This document shows positions 1-7,071 of a stretch of DNA of 16,222 nucleotides, one piece after another. Every line of letters begins with the position of its first letter. Positions within the stretch are counted from its first letter, which is position 1. This DNA is from DATFDN01 sp049591635. Lineage in GTDB: Bacteria > Pseudomonadota > Alphaproteobacteria > Acetobacterales > Acetobacteraceae. The notes beneath the pieces are model-generated. The model did no database searches and was not told the DNA's origin. It saw only the letters and a list, made by a program, of their open reading frames with translations. The position numbers and the translations under genes are program-made. The DNA lies in the NCBI GenBank assembly GCA_049591635.1, contig JBAWFF010000244.1, positions 1-16,222 on the forward strand, in the 5' to 3' direction.

Positions 1-497
1 CCCGACACCGCCTGACGCAGCGCCGCTTCCAGCGCGGTACGCGTGGCATCAGGAGACAGCTGCCAAGCGAGCGCTTGGACCGCCATACCCTGGCCCTGCA
101 ACGCGCCGACCAGAGCGAGCATCGAATGACCGTCGTGGCCGGTGAGGTCGAGCGTCTGGCTCGCGTGCCATGTCGGGCTGCCGGCGCGTGCGGCGCCCGG
201 ATGCGGCGGCGGCGGCGGTTCGGCCAGCCAGACCGAGTACTGCCCGGTATTCACCGTGACGCCCTGCGTCGCGCGCGCGGCGTCGAGCGCGCGTTTCATC
301 GCCTGATTCACCGCCGCCTGCGCCGCGTCGGGCGCCGGCGCGGTCGCCTCGGCGCGCAGCGAGGCGGCGATCTCGTCGGGTTGGGCGCTGACATGTCCCG
401 TCTCCGACAGATCGAGAATGGTGTCGGCGCGCGCGCCCGGCGCGGCGGCGAGCACGGCGAGAACGGACAGGGCGGCGAGGCCGGCGCGAATGGACAT
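1..497 (-). CDS. SIMPL-domain (DUF541) periplasmic protein, C-terminus cut by window edge
   Basis: The minus-strand frame starts at the ATG at 497 and stays open to the left edge (165 codons visible), so the stop lies outside the window. Residues 1-24 are a clear Sec signal peptide: a short positive start (MSIR), a hydrophobic Ala/Leu/Val core, then an A-R-A cleavage-type site before DTILDLSETG. The mature part reads like the SIMPL/DUF541 family: a beta-strand with 'SETGHVSAQPDEIAASLRAE', then a helix with 'VNQAMKRALDAARA', then 'GVTVNTGQYSV' and a second 'ASQTLDLTGHDGHSMLALVGALQGQGM' segment (given here in pieces of the full reading). SIMPL proteins are periplasmic or outer-membrane-associated and of poorly defined function, some linked to stress resistance. 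It is divergent from the EamA exporter with a 57-bp gap. The family call is from pattern recognition. The reading frame itself is secure because the signal peptide and domain are continuous. Confidence 0.75.
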   Translation of the reverse strand, partial: MSIRAGLAALSVLAVLAAAPGARADTILDLSETGHVSAQPDEIAASLRAEATAPAPDAAQAAVNQAMKRALDAARATQGVTVNTGQYSVWLAEPPPPPHPGAARAGSPTWHASQTLDLTGHDGHSMLALVGALQGQGMAVQALAWQLSPDATRTALEAALRQAVS

Positions 498-520
498 AGC
501 GAACCCTGGCCCGACGCGGG

Positions 521-548
521 TTGACCGGCAACCCCCGTGCCCTAGCCT
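521..548 (+). promoter_or_regulatory. possible leaderless-type promoter for the EamA exporter
   Basis: TTGACC (521-526), a 16-bp spacer and TAGCCT (543-548) resemble a sigma-70 promoter. The -10-like box ends 6 nt before the ATG, which would place the transcript start at or near the start codon. No ribosome binding site is visible, which fits a leaderless message. The evidence is only sequence resemblance in a GC-rich background. Confidence 0.25.
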
Positions 549-554
549 CACGCG

Positions 555-1463
555 ATGCCGATCTGGATCCCCGTCACCTTGATGGCCGCGTTGTGCCAGT
601 GCTGGCGCACCGCCAAGCAGCAGAAGCTGCGCGCGGTACTCTCGGTCAACGGCGCGACCTTCATCCGCTTCCTCTACGGCGTGCCCGCCGCGCTGGCGTT
701 CCTGCTGATTGGTATCGCGGTTGGCGGCGGTGCGTTGCCGGTGCCGACCTGGCGGATGTTCGCCTACGCCGCCGCCGGCGGGCTGAGCCAGATTCTCGCC
801 ACCGCTTTGATGATCATGGCGTTCGGCTACCGCAACTTCGCGGTCGGCACGGCGTACGCCAAGACGGAGACGGCGCAGACCGCGATCGTCGCGCTGCTCG
901 TGCTGCACGAGGCGCTGCGCCCGCTCGCCTGGGTCGGCATCGCGATCGGGTTGAGCGGCGTGCTGACACTCTCGCTCGCCGGACGTGGTTTGCGCCCCGG
1001 CCAGTTTCTGGGCGGGACCTTCCAGCCGGCAGCGCTGAGCGGGATGGCGGCCGGGTTCTTCTTCGCGATCACCGCTGTCTTCATCAAGCTCGGCAGTCAG
1101 GCCGAGACGGGTGCCAGCCTGTTCGTGCGCGCGCTGTTCCTGGTGTTCGTCACCACCACGTTGCAGACCCTGATGCACGGCGCCTTCCTCGCGCTGCGCC
1201 ACCCCGACGAGCTGCGCAAGACGCTGCACGCCTGGCGGGATGCGAGCTGGGTGGGGTTGTTGTCCTCGGCGGGATCGGCCTGCTGGTTCACCGGGTTCGC
1301 GTTGACGGACGTGGCGTTGGTCCGATCCGTGGGGCAGATCGAGGTGGTGTTCACGCTGCTGTTCGGGCGGTTCTATTTGAAGGAGCGGCTGAAGCCGGGG
1401 GACGCGCGGGGGTTGGTGCTGGTGGTGGTGGGGGTGGTGCTCATCGTGCTGGGGGGAAGGTAG
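555..1463 (+). CDS. EamA-family (drug/metabolite transporter superfamily) exporter
   Basis: The 302-residue protein has about ten hydrophobic segments in two homologous halves (roughly residues 1-140 and 150-300), the usual size and layout of EamA/DMT inner-membrane carriers. Typical DMT features are visible: 'GATFIRFLYGVPAAL' in helix 2, a 'RNFAVGTAYAKTETAQTAIVALL' stretch in helices 3-4, and in the second half 'DVALVRSVGQIEVVFTLLFGRFYLKERLKP', which is the conserved end of the EamA domain. The substrate is not predictable; relatives export amino acids, metabolites or drugs. The ATG at 555 has no Shine-Dalgarno sequence upstream but lies 6 nt after a TANNNT box, so it may be translated from a leaderless mRNA. 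The 3' end is unusually rich in G/T (a run of gtggtggtgggggtggt), encoding a Val-rich last helix. Confidence 0.88.
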   Translation: MPIWIPVTLMAALCQCWRTAKQQKLRAVLSVNGATFIRFLYGVPAALAFLLIGIAVGGGALPVPTWRMFAYAAAGGLSQILATALMIMAFGYRNFAVGTAYAKTETAQTAIVALLVLHEALRPLAWVGIAIGLSGVLTLSLAGRGLRPGQFLGGTFQPAALSGMAAGFFFAITAVFIKLGSQAETGASLFVRALFLVFVTTTLQTLMHGAFLALRHPDELRKTLHAWRDASWVGLLSSAGSACWFTGFALTDVALVRSVGQIEVVFTLLFGRFYLKERLKPGDARGLVLVVVGVVLIVLGGR

Positions 1464-1697
1464 AGATGGTTGGGCGAGTGGGGTCGTCGGAGAGCGCGGC
1501 GTTGCGGCCGGATCGAGACATCCGCTCGCGGCCCAAAGCGGTGTTTCGATAGCCGCGATCCGACTGCAAAATTCAGCAGGGAGCGGAATGGCGGCTTAAA
1601 CGCTTCGAAACGGACAGTGCACGCACGAAACCAGACGAGCCTTCGCATCGTGGAGCAGCTTCCCTGGTCCTCCTGCGTTCGCATGGCTTCGGATATT

Positions 1698-2501
1698 CTA
1701 GAGCGCGCACATGACCGAGGCGACCAGCCCCGAACACGGCACCTTCTCCCAGGTCTGGGTGGGAATGTCTCCGGCGATCGTGCCGTCGATGGTCAGAGCT
1801 TGGTCGCCGGAGCGGAAGCGCAGCGATCCGCTTAGGTTGGCGAGCCCAACGAAAATCGGGCGGAAGCCCTTGCCGTGCAAGGTGCCCTTTCCATAGCGCG
1901 TGACGCCGTCCTGCAACGCCAGTCGGAGCGCATCGCCATGATCGGTGAGGTGGGCGTAGTCCGGGCAGGTCCGTAGACTGTTCAGCACGCCAATGCCGCC
2001 GTCGCTGACGACGAATTCAAAGCGGCGCGGCGTTGCACGGTACGCGGCGACCCCCGTCGCCGCGTCCATCGAATGATCATAGACGTTGCCAATAATCTCC
2101 TCAAAGGCGCCGGCCAGGGCGGCGGCGAGCTTGCGTGGAAAGCCGACCGCATCTGCCGCGATCTGCGCCTCAAGCATGAACGCATTTCCCTCTGTCTCGT
2201 CCTGCGACTCCTCTGCCCGCATCCGCAGGTAGCCTAGTTTCCTCTCGCGGCAGGTCCATGTCCGACGTCCGCGCCGAAGCGCATCCGCGATGCCGCCTGC
2301 ATCCTCAAGCGCGAGCCAGTCCGCGCGCGTCGGCTGCGGCAGTAGCCGGGTTGTCGAAAGCCGGGCCAGTTCGAGGACTGGACCGAGGCCGTCAAATCGG
2401 TAGGAGCCAGCAGGGAGCATCGGCAGGCACTGCCGCTCGGCGGCGAAGGCCAGCCCATCGAGCGCGGCGAAGGTGAAGGGCGCCGGTTCGCCCAAGGTCA
2501 T
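1698..2501 (-). CDS. GHKL (histidine-kinase-like) ATPase domain protein, last gene of a four-gene operon
   Basis: From the ATG at 2501 the protein has 267 residues. The C-terminal half carries the Bergerat-fold ATP-binding motifs in order: an N box 'AFEEIIGNVYDHS' (about 132-144, with Glu134 and Asn139), a G1 box 'VVSDGGIGVL' (about 164-173, Asp167 for adenine binding) and a G2 box 'GTLHGKGF' (about 206-213). No phosphoacceptor His/dimerisation domain, receiver or membrane segment is seen, so it resembles stand-alone anti-sigma/partner-switch type ATPases more than a sensor kinase. The N-terminal 120 residues are not recognised. ATG is chosen because it overlaps the preceding stop as ATGA (2498-2501), implying translational coupling. 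An upstream extension in frame to 2681 lies inside the preceding gene and has no family character. Partnership with the STAS-like protein at the head of the operon is inferred from context. Confidence 0.8.
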   Translation of the reverse strand: MTLGEPAPFTFAALDGLAFAAERQCLPMLPAGSYRFDGLGPVLELARLSTTRLLPQPTRADWLALEDAGGIADALRRGRRTWTCRERKLGYLRMRAEESQDETEGNAFMLEAQIAADAVGFPRKLAAALAGAFEEIIGNVYDHSMDAATGVAAYRATPRRFEFVVSDGGIGVLNSLRTCPDYAHLTDHGDALRLALQDGVTRYGKGTLHGKGFRPIFVGLANLSGSLRFRSGDQALTIDGTIAGDIPTQTWEKVPCSGLVASVMCAL

Positions 2502-3639
2502 GACGTACCGACAGACCCGTTGGAGAGTTCGAGGCCTAGGCGGTGCTCGATAGCCGCCCGGCGCGCCAGCACATTGATCGCCAGTAGCGCGTCGAGAGGC
2601 GCGCCGTTCTCGGTCGGCGAGGGTTCCTTCGGGATGCCGGCGCCGACTTTCAGCGTGGCCTCCTGTCGCATCATCGTCCACATGAATGAATCCGCCTCCA
2701 GCACTGTCACACGTGCGAAGGCCCGCGCGAACTGGCGGAAGAGTTCACTGCCACCGCGGACGACGAGATGCAGCGGCCGACCGACATTCTTCGCAAGACC
2801 GCACAGCCACGCGGCGTGCTGTTCACGCCGTCGTGGCCAGCGCGATCCCGTGGTGAACTCGTAGGCGACGTGGGTGACCTCGGGACGCGCCGCGACAAAA
2901 TCGGTCCAGCGTGCGAAGTCGTTGTCGGTGCGGCCATTCACGTGCAGCGCAGCCGGCATGCCTTCGCCGATGAATTCAGCGTAAACGAGGGCGATGCGCT
3001 TCATTGCGTGAAGATCGTCCCAGCGCGGCGTGTTGAGTGTGAGACTGAAGTTGGGCGTCGTTACCATGCCAACGCCGGCGGCGCGCATGGCTCGGATCAC
3101 GTTGGTGCGCTTCTCGCTTCCCACACGCCACCAGCGCTCGATCGGCTCATCCTCACTGATGCCCGTCAGAATAAGATCGGTTTCGGGCGCGAGCCGATAC
3201 GCGGCGCGCAGCGCTTCCGGCAAGCCGATCCGGGCGTCACCGCTCCGGCGGCCAAAGGTTGCCCCGAGCGGCAAAGCCGCGGTCCCCGGCGCGAGCACGC
3301 CAATCCGGCTGCTCCATGGAAGATGATCGGGATCACCTTCGGCAACTCGGGCGCCCGCAGGAGCGGGCCACCCGGCGTGTTCGACAAGCCAAAGCCGTCA
3401 ACCTCCCAAACCCGTTCAGCAAAGTCAGCCTTGCGGCGGCATACCGCCGTGCAGGTCTCCGGTTCGCCGCAACAATAGGTTAGGCAATCGAAATAAGGCG
3501 CCTCGACGCATACGCCGCCGCACAGCGTCTTCTCGGGGCAGGCCGAGCAGCCAAGGGACGGCGTATTGCGTGCGGCGTCGTGCCAGAGTTGGCGAACGCG
3601 ATGAGGCGCATGCGGGGCGCCGGAGGTCCGCATCAGCAT
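2498..3639 (-). pseudogene. Cys-rich DUF4417-like protein, split by a frameshift near 3300
   Basis: Two minus-strand frames join into one plausible protein of about 380 residues. The upstream frame, from ATG 3639 (or ATG 3633), carries a Cys-rich N-terminus, with pairs such as 'GCSACPEKTLCGGVC' and 'YCCGEPETCTAVC', that could bind Zn or an Fe-S cluster, then a block ending 'LPKVIPIIFHGAAGLA'. The coding signal then shifts by one frame at about 3298-3303 into 'LAPGTAALPLGATFGRRSG' and runs to the TGA at 2498. The second part includes 'GVGMVTTPNFSLTLNTPRWD', 'KRIALVYAEFIGEG' and 'HVNGRTDNDF', which recall DUF4417-type proteins (from memory, unverified). One missing base would restore the frame. 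It could be a true mutation, a sequencing error, or two polypeptides with the second starting at GTG 3298. It overlaps both neighbours by a few bases, so it belongs to the same operon. Confidence 0.6.
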
Positions 3640-3983
3640 GACAGGGTGATCTCCACCATCTCCGCAACGTCGTGAACGACGCTGACTGTCGCGGCTAAAA
3701 TGTTCTGGTGCCGTGCCATTGCCTCCAGCGCGCCAGCTGAGGGGTTGTTGTTGCGCGCCACGACGGTGATTGCCTGCCGCGCGACGATCGCGCCGCCATC
3801 GCGTTCCAGAGTAACCAGCTGGCCGGCGGTGAGCTTCGCGCCATTGACGATGACGGCCGGGATGCCCCTGGCGCCGCCGATCAGTTCACGCGTCGTGAGG
3901 TCCGGAGCCGCTATCCTGATCCGTGCCTCATCCCGACTGCGCTTCAAGGTCTTGCCGACGCGCTGAATAAAGTCCGTGCCCAT
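3633..3983 (-). CDS. hypothetical protein, second gene of the STAS/GHKL operon
   Basis: This 116-residue soluble protein has no signal peptide, membrane segment or motif I can name. It opens with a basic N-terminus ('MGTDFIQRVGKTLKRSRDEA'), then alternates short hydrophobic strands with 'TTRELIGGARGIPAVIVNGAKL' type loops, and ends with a likely helix and strand ('AATVSVVHDVAEMVEITLSC' region). Its coding status is supported by position: the ATG at 3983 is 2 nt after the stop of the STAS-like gene, and its own TGA overlaps the start of the next gene. It is probably a component of the same system, but no function can be given. It lacks Cys pairs or an ATPase motif. Confidence 0.65.
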   Translation of the reverse strand: MGTDFIQRVGKTLKRSRDEARIRIAAPDLTTRELIGGARGIPAVIVNGAKLTAGQLVTLERDGGAIVARQAITVVARNNNPSAGALEAMARHQNILAATVSVVHDVAEMVEITLSC

Positions 3984-3985
3984 GC

Positions 3986-4552
3986 TCAGCCTTCCCTCAG
4001 CACCGGCAGGTAGCGTTTCGCGCGTCCGTGGCTTTCCTCAATGACGAGGCCGAGGTCGGCGAGCGCCGACAACCGATTGTTCCAGGCGGTCCGGGTTACA
4101 GTCTCGTCGCCCCCATGCTCGCGGATCAAGGTCGCGGCGTCGGTGCCCCCTAACTGTACGACCCGCTCGAAAGTCTGCCGGTGCTTCGGGTCGAGGCCGC
4201 CAATCAGGCGTAGGGCGCTGATCCGTTCGCCATCCTTTACTGAGCAGACGAGCATGGCGTCGCCGCGCTCGCGCAGCAGATCGCCGAGTTCTTCCTCGAC
4301 GGCGTCGTTTGGATTGCTCACGATCGCATAGAGGTTCGAGCGGCGGTGGCGCATTGCGTCGCGGTAACCGAGCACACATTCGCGCAGAAAACTCGCCGTC
4401 GCGACATCGACATCGCCGAAGTCTAGGAATACCGGCTCCGGATCGGCCGGTTCGGTCTCGGTCCTCGCTAGAAGCTTGTGAAGCATGTTGCGGCCCGTCA
4501 ACGCCTTCGCCAGCACAGCCGACCCGCCTAGCGCACCCATAACTATCTTCAT
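3986..4552 (-). CDS. STAS-like (DUF4325-type) protein with C-terminal winged helix, first gene of the operon
   Basis: From ATG 4552 the product has 188 residues. Residues 1-105 look like a STAS-like DUF4325 domain: 'MKIVMGALGG', a 'LTGRNMLHKLLAR' helix, then the characteristic strand and following helix 'PVFLDFGDVDVATASFLREC' and 'SNPNDAVEEELGDLL'. The C-terminal part (about 125-186) reads as a winged helix, with 'AATLIREHGGDETVTRTAWNNRL' style helices (cited in part) and a wing 'LGLVIEESHGRAKRYLPVL'. STAS-like proteins are typical partners of GHKL ATPases, one of which ends this operon. I chose ATG 4552 because homologous domains begin near 'MKIV' and because a promoter and palindrome lie directly upstream. 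In-frame ATGs at 4585 and 4540 and an open frame back to 4693 are alternatives. The winged helix makes it a possible autoregulator. Confidence 0.7.
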   Translation of the reverse strand: MKIVMGALGGSAVLAKALTGRNMLHKLLARTETEPADPEPVFLDFGDVDVATASFLRECVLGYRDAMRHRRSNLYAIVSNPNDAVEEELGDLLRERGDAMLVCSVKDGERISALRLIGGLDPKHRQTFERVVQLGGTDAATLIREHGGDETVTRTAWNNRLSALADLGLVIEESHGRAKRYLPVLREG

Positions 4553-4565
4553 TGCAAAAACCCGC

Positions 4566-4583
4566 GTCACTGACGACAGTGAC
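4566..4583. promoter_or_regulatory. perfect palindrome GTCACTG-N4-CAGTGAC, operator candidate
   Basis: Seven-base arms GTCACTG (4566-4572) and CAGTGAC (4577-4583) are perfect inverted repeats separated by ACGA. The element overlaps the end of the -10-like box and the predicted transcript start of the STAS/GHKL operon and ends 14 nt before the start codon, which is the usual place for a repressor site. The winged-helix domain encoded by the first gene is a natural but unproven binder. Confidence 0.5.
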
Positions 4584-4609
4584 ATATGCGCCTGGGGGCC
4601 ACTTTTCAA
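4581..4609 (-). promoter_or_regulatory. candidate sigma-70 promoter of the STAS/GHKL operon
   Basis: Reading the minus strand, TTGAAA (4609-4604, five of six matches to the -35 consensus) is followed by exactly 17 bp and then TATGTC (4586-4581). The expected transcript start falls around 4574, inside the adjacent palindrome and about 20 nt before the ATG at 4552. Spacing is ideal; the -10 box is only a partial match. Confidence 0.45.
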
Positions 4610-5027
4610 GGGGAATCTTCGAGCCTCGTCTGGCACGGCGTGCAAGCCCAGCGGTTTGGTCGCTCTAGGACAGGCCCGACACTTCTTAACCAATGCCTGT
4701 ATGGGCGTAGATTAGTCATTTAGCCGGCCGAACCCTCTACGTCCGCTTCCCGCACTCCGATCAACATCAGCCTCGGATGCATCTGTCGGACTCGGCCGCT
4801 TGCGCGACCGGTAGGGCGACCGCTCTTCGACGGCCAAGCAGGCGCGCACCCCCGCTATGCGCTCGTGAAACCATGCCTGTCCCCTGACGTGCCGATCGCC
4901 GTAAGGCAACCCGCGTCGACATCGGCGATGCGCGCCCGGACCTCTCCGCGCGGGCCGCGCCGATCACGCTGAGTACCGCTTCCTTCAGGAATGTCGCCGT
5001 GCTCGTGGCCCGACCCTCGGCGATCGT
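4610..5027. other. about 420 bp without a recognisable gene
   Basis: This stretch lies between the operon promoter and the end of the methyltransferase gene. Open frames on the minus strand (for example about 4712-4909 and 4767-4967) are Arg/Ser-rich, share the same DNA in different frames, and show no family motif, so I do not call them genes. I see no tRNA, terminator or clear repeat. It may be decayed coding sequence or simple spacer. Confidence 0.4.
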
Positions 5028-5636
5028 TCACCCTGACCTTCGGGCGCGTCCATCCGACGAGGCGGCTGAAGCGGGAAACCCAAAGGACCCCTGCGCCGGT
5101 GGCGGCGGCTCGACGTGAACGCCCTCCAGCTCCAGCATCCGGACCTTAGATGCCGAGCCGCCGGGCGCGGAAAAACCGCCAACCTTGCCGCCGGCCGCTA
5201 GGACCCGATGGCAGGGGATGATCAGCGCCACCGGATTCTGTGCCATCGCCTGGCCGACATCACGCGCGACCTCCGGCCCGGCGCCGAGTTGCTTCGCCAA
5301 CGCGCCGTAGGTGGTCGTGTGACCCCATCCGACTTGGCGCGCGGCGGCATAGATCCGCGTGAACAAGGCGTCCTGCTCACCGAGGTCGAGCGTGAGGCCT
5401 GAGAAATCCGTCTCCTCGCCGTCGAAATAGCGCCGCACGGCGGCGACCGCCTCGGCCACCTCCGGCGTGGGTGCGCCGGGTTCGGCACCGGGTACGCGGC
5501 GCAGCAGGAGTCGTTCCGTCGCCGCGCCGCTTCGCGTCGGCAATTGGAAGCGCGTGATGCCGACGTCGCTCCACGCGATGCCGCAGAAGCCGCTCGCGGC
5601 TTCGAAGATGAGATAGCGCTGTGCTGTCCGCCCCAT
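5028..5636 (-). CDS. ogt: methylated-DNA--protein-cysteine S-methyltransferase (O6-alkylguanine repair)
   Basis: The 202-residue protein has the active-site signature PCHRV (residues 141-145, acceptor Cys142), followed by 'GGKVGGFSAPGG'. Upstream lie the helix-turn-helix part 'GWGHTTTYGALAKQLG' and the pairing 'ARDVGQAMAQNP', with the conserved Arg (Arg125) and Asn (Asn134). This enzyme transfers the methyl group from O6-methylguanine to its own cysteine in a single-use cytosolic reaction. The N-terminal 100 residues fit the Ogt/Ada-C type ribonuclease-like domain. The C-terminus is extended by a Pro-rich tail ('VEPPPP...'). It lies 72 bp downstream of the SRPBCC gene on the same strand and could be its last cistron. 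The ada-type methylphosphotriester domain is absent, so ogt rather than ada is the apt name. Confidence 0.9.
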   Translation of the reverse strand: MGRTAQRYLIFEAASGFCGIAWSDVGITRFQLPTRSGAATERLLLRRVPGAEPGAPTPEVAEAVAAVRRYFDGEETDFSGLTLDLGEQDALFTRIYAAARQVGWGHTTTYGALAKQLGAGPEVARDVGQAMAQNPVALIIPCHRVLAAGGKVGGFSAPGGSASKVRMLELEGVHVEPPPPAQGSFGFPASAASSDGRARRSG

Positions 5637-5708
5637 GAAGTGGCCCTCGTATGTCCGTCCACCATGAAAATCGTGGGGCCACGGCGGGAATTCAACGCGA
5701 TCCGCGCG

Positions 5709-6647
5709 TCACCCTTCCAACGACGCTCCCAGCCGATCCAGCAGGAACCCGGTGCCTTGCTCGCGCGAGCCGGCATCGTCGTAGCCGTCGAGGAAGGCGT
5801 CTTGTTCGGTGACCACCAGCCGCGTCTGCGTCCCCGCCGGCTGTAGTTCCAAAGTGGCCAGGGAGACGGAGATCTTCCGATCGTCGAGGTGCATCTCGTA
5901 GCCGTAGACGAGCCGCTCGTTCGGCACGACGTCGTGGTAGATCGCATCGAACGTCGACACCGTGCCGCTCGCCCAGCGTCCCTTCACGCGCTCTCGCCCG
6001 CCCGGGCGGACATCCATATCGCGCTCCAGCACCACAAGGCCGTCGCCGGCCGCGAACCAACGTGCCTTGGCCGCCTGGTCGGACAGCGCGTGAAACACCG
6101 CCGCCGGAGAGGCGGCATAGGTGCGCTCCAGCCGGAACGTGGCGTGCACGACCGAGCGGCCTTCGGAGGCTTGGCGCATGCGCGCGACCTCCTTTTCCAG
6201 CTTGTCGAGCGTGGTGCGCCAGCCCTCCGGCGCTCCCTCGACGGCGAAGCGGAAGCTCTCGTCGTGGATTTCGTACGCCTGGCGCACGGTCATCCGCGTC
6301 CCCCCGGCGTCGTCCTCGAACGTCACGGTCGTGTGGGCGGTGAATTTCGGCGCGTCCGCGTCGCCGACGCCGCCGGTGAACACCAGCCGCTCGGGCGGCA
6401 CGATCTCGATGTAGTGGCCGCGAGACCAGAAATCCTGCCCGTCGGGCGAGCGCATGCAGATGGCGCAGACGCCGCCCGGGCGAAAGTCGATCTCGGCCTC
6501 GGGGACCGTATAGCCCTCGGGGCAGAACCACCGCTTCATGTGCTCCGCGGTGCTCCAGGCCTGGAACACCAGCAGGCGGGGGGCCGCGAAGGTGCGGGTG
6601 ATGACGAGGGGGGCGGTGTCAGCTGTCGGGGCCATTGCCGTCTCCAT
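5709..6647 (-). CDS. tandem SRPBCC (AHSA1-type) protein
   Basis: The 312-residue protein contains two consecutive AHSA1/SRPBCC domains. Domain 1 spans about 10-155: 'LVITRTFAAPRLLVFQAWSTAEHMKRWF', 'GGVCAICMRSPDG' and 'RLVFTGG', then 'GGTRMTVRQAYEI' and a closing 'GWRTTLDKLEKEVARM' helix (pieces of the full reading). Domain 2 spans about 160-312: 'FRLERTYAASPAAVFHALSD', 'ARWFAAGDG', 'NERLVYGYEMHLDD' and 'TRLVVTEQDAFLDGYDD'. The helix-grip fold makes a hydrophobic ligand pocket, but the ligand is unknown. A single-domain relative is usually about 150 residues, so this is a gene fusion or duplication; the two halves have diverged strongly. Its 5' end overlaps the upstream arsR-type gene by 29 bp, the classic regulator/AHSA1 operon. 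ATG 6647 is used; a second ATG four codons in (M5, 6635) is possible. Confidence 0.88.
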   Translation of the reverse strand: METAMAPTADTAPLVITRTFAAPRLLVFQAWSTAEHMKRWFCPEGYTVPEAEIDFRPGGVCAICMRSPDGQDFWSRGHYIEIVPPERLVFTGGVGDADAPKFTAHTTVTFEDDAGGTRMTVRQAYEIHDESFRFAVEGAPEGWRTTLDKLEKEVARMRQASEGRSVVHATFRLERTYAASPAAVFHALSDQAAKARWFAAGDGLVVLERDMDVRPGGRERVKGRWASGTVSTFDAIYHDVVPNERLVYGYEMHLDDRKISVSLATLELQPAGTQTRLVVTEQDAFLDGYDDAGSREQGTGFLLDRLGASLEG

Positions 6648-6975
6648 TGGCTTGCAGTTGCGTGAGATAGTCGCCGAGCCGGTCGAGCCTTTGCTCCCAT
6701 GCGGTGCGGCGGGCGTTGATCCATTGTTCCGCGAGACTGAGCGCCCGCGGTTCGACCCGGCAGGTCCTGACCCGCCCGATCTTCTCCGACCGGATGAGGC
6801 CGCTGGTCTCCAGCACCGCCAGATGCTGCATCACCGCCGGCAGCGACATCGCGAGCGGGCGCGCCAGTTCGCTGACCGAGGCCGGGCCACGCGCCAGCCG
6901 CTCCACCATCGCCCGCCGCGTGGGGTCCGCGAGGGCCTGGAAGGTCAGGTCGAGGGGGGTCTGTTGGTTAAGCAC
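6619..6975 (-). CDS. ArsR-family winged-helix transcriptional regulator
   Basis: The 118-residue protein starts at GTG 6975. The winged helix-turn-helix is plain: 'LDLTFQALADPTRRAMVERL', then 'ASVSELARPLAMSLPAVMQH' as the recognition helix region, then the wing 'LIRSEKIGRVRTCRVEP'. It ends in a 'QWINARRTAWEQRLDRLGDYL' helix typical of the ArsR members that accompany AHSA1 proteins. No metal-binding Cys pair (ELCVCDL-type) is present, so metal sensing is unlikely. It overlaps the downstream SRPBCC gene and probably represses its own operon. The start is GTG, as an ATG two bases earlier is out of frame. A -10-like box lies only 5 nt upstream. Confidence 0.9.
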   Translation of the reverse strand: MLNQQTPLDLTFQALADPTRRAMVERLARGPASVSELARPLAMSLPAVMQHLAVLETSGLIRSEKIGRVRTCRVEPRALSLAEQWINARRTAWEQRLDRLGDYLTQLQANGDGNGPDS

Positions 6976-6980
6976 ATGCC

Positions 6981-7009
6981 TTAGTATCGTAGTGCGGATG
7001 GCTAGGCAA
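6981..7009 (-). promoter_or_regulatory. possible promoter of the arsR/SRPBCC operon
   Basis: On the minus strand TTGCCT (7009-7004), a 17-bp spacer and TACTAA (6986-6981) precede the GTG start by 5 nt. If real, the message would be nearly leaderless, as suggested for the EamA gene. Only partial consensus matches support it. Confidence 0.28.
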
Positions 7010-7071
7010 GGGCTTTAGTTTTTGGGCCCGGGCGGTATGCTACAAGGGAGGGACCCGATCACCCGAGACCG

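Noticed and set aside
49..531. Long Arg-rich minus-strand frame at the left edge
   Set aside because: It overlaps in another frame the signal-peptide-bearing SIMPL protein (1-497) and has an Arg/Ala/Gly composition typical of an out-of-frame reading of GC-rich coding DNA.
1464..1697. 234-bp gap after the EamA gene
   Set aside because: I looked for a terminator, small gene or island boundary repeat; frames across it have no coding character and no stem with a T-run was found.
4712..4967. Two overlapping short minus-strand frames in the gap before the methyltransferase
   Set aside because: They have low-complexity Arg/Ser-rich sequence, no ribosome site and no recognisable motif. I considered a resolvase tail or antitoxin remnant but could not support either.
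6971..6985. Palindrome TAAG-N7-CTTA over the arsR start as an operator
   Set aside because: The arms match over only four bases and the centre does not continue the symmetry, so it is too weak to list.
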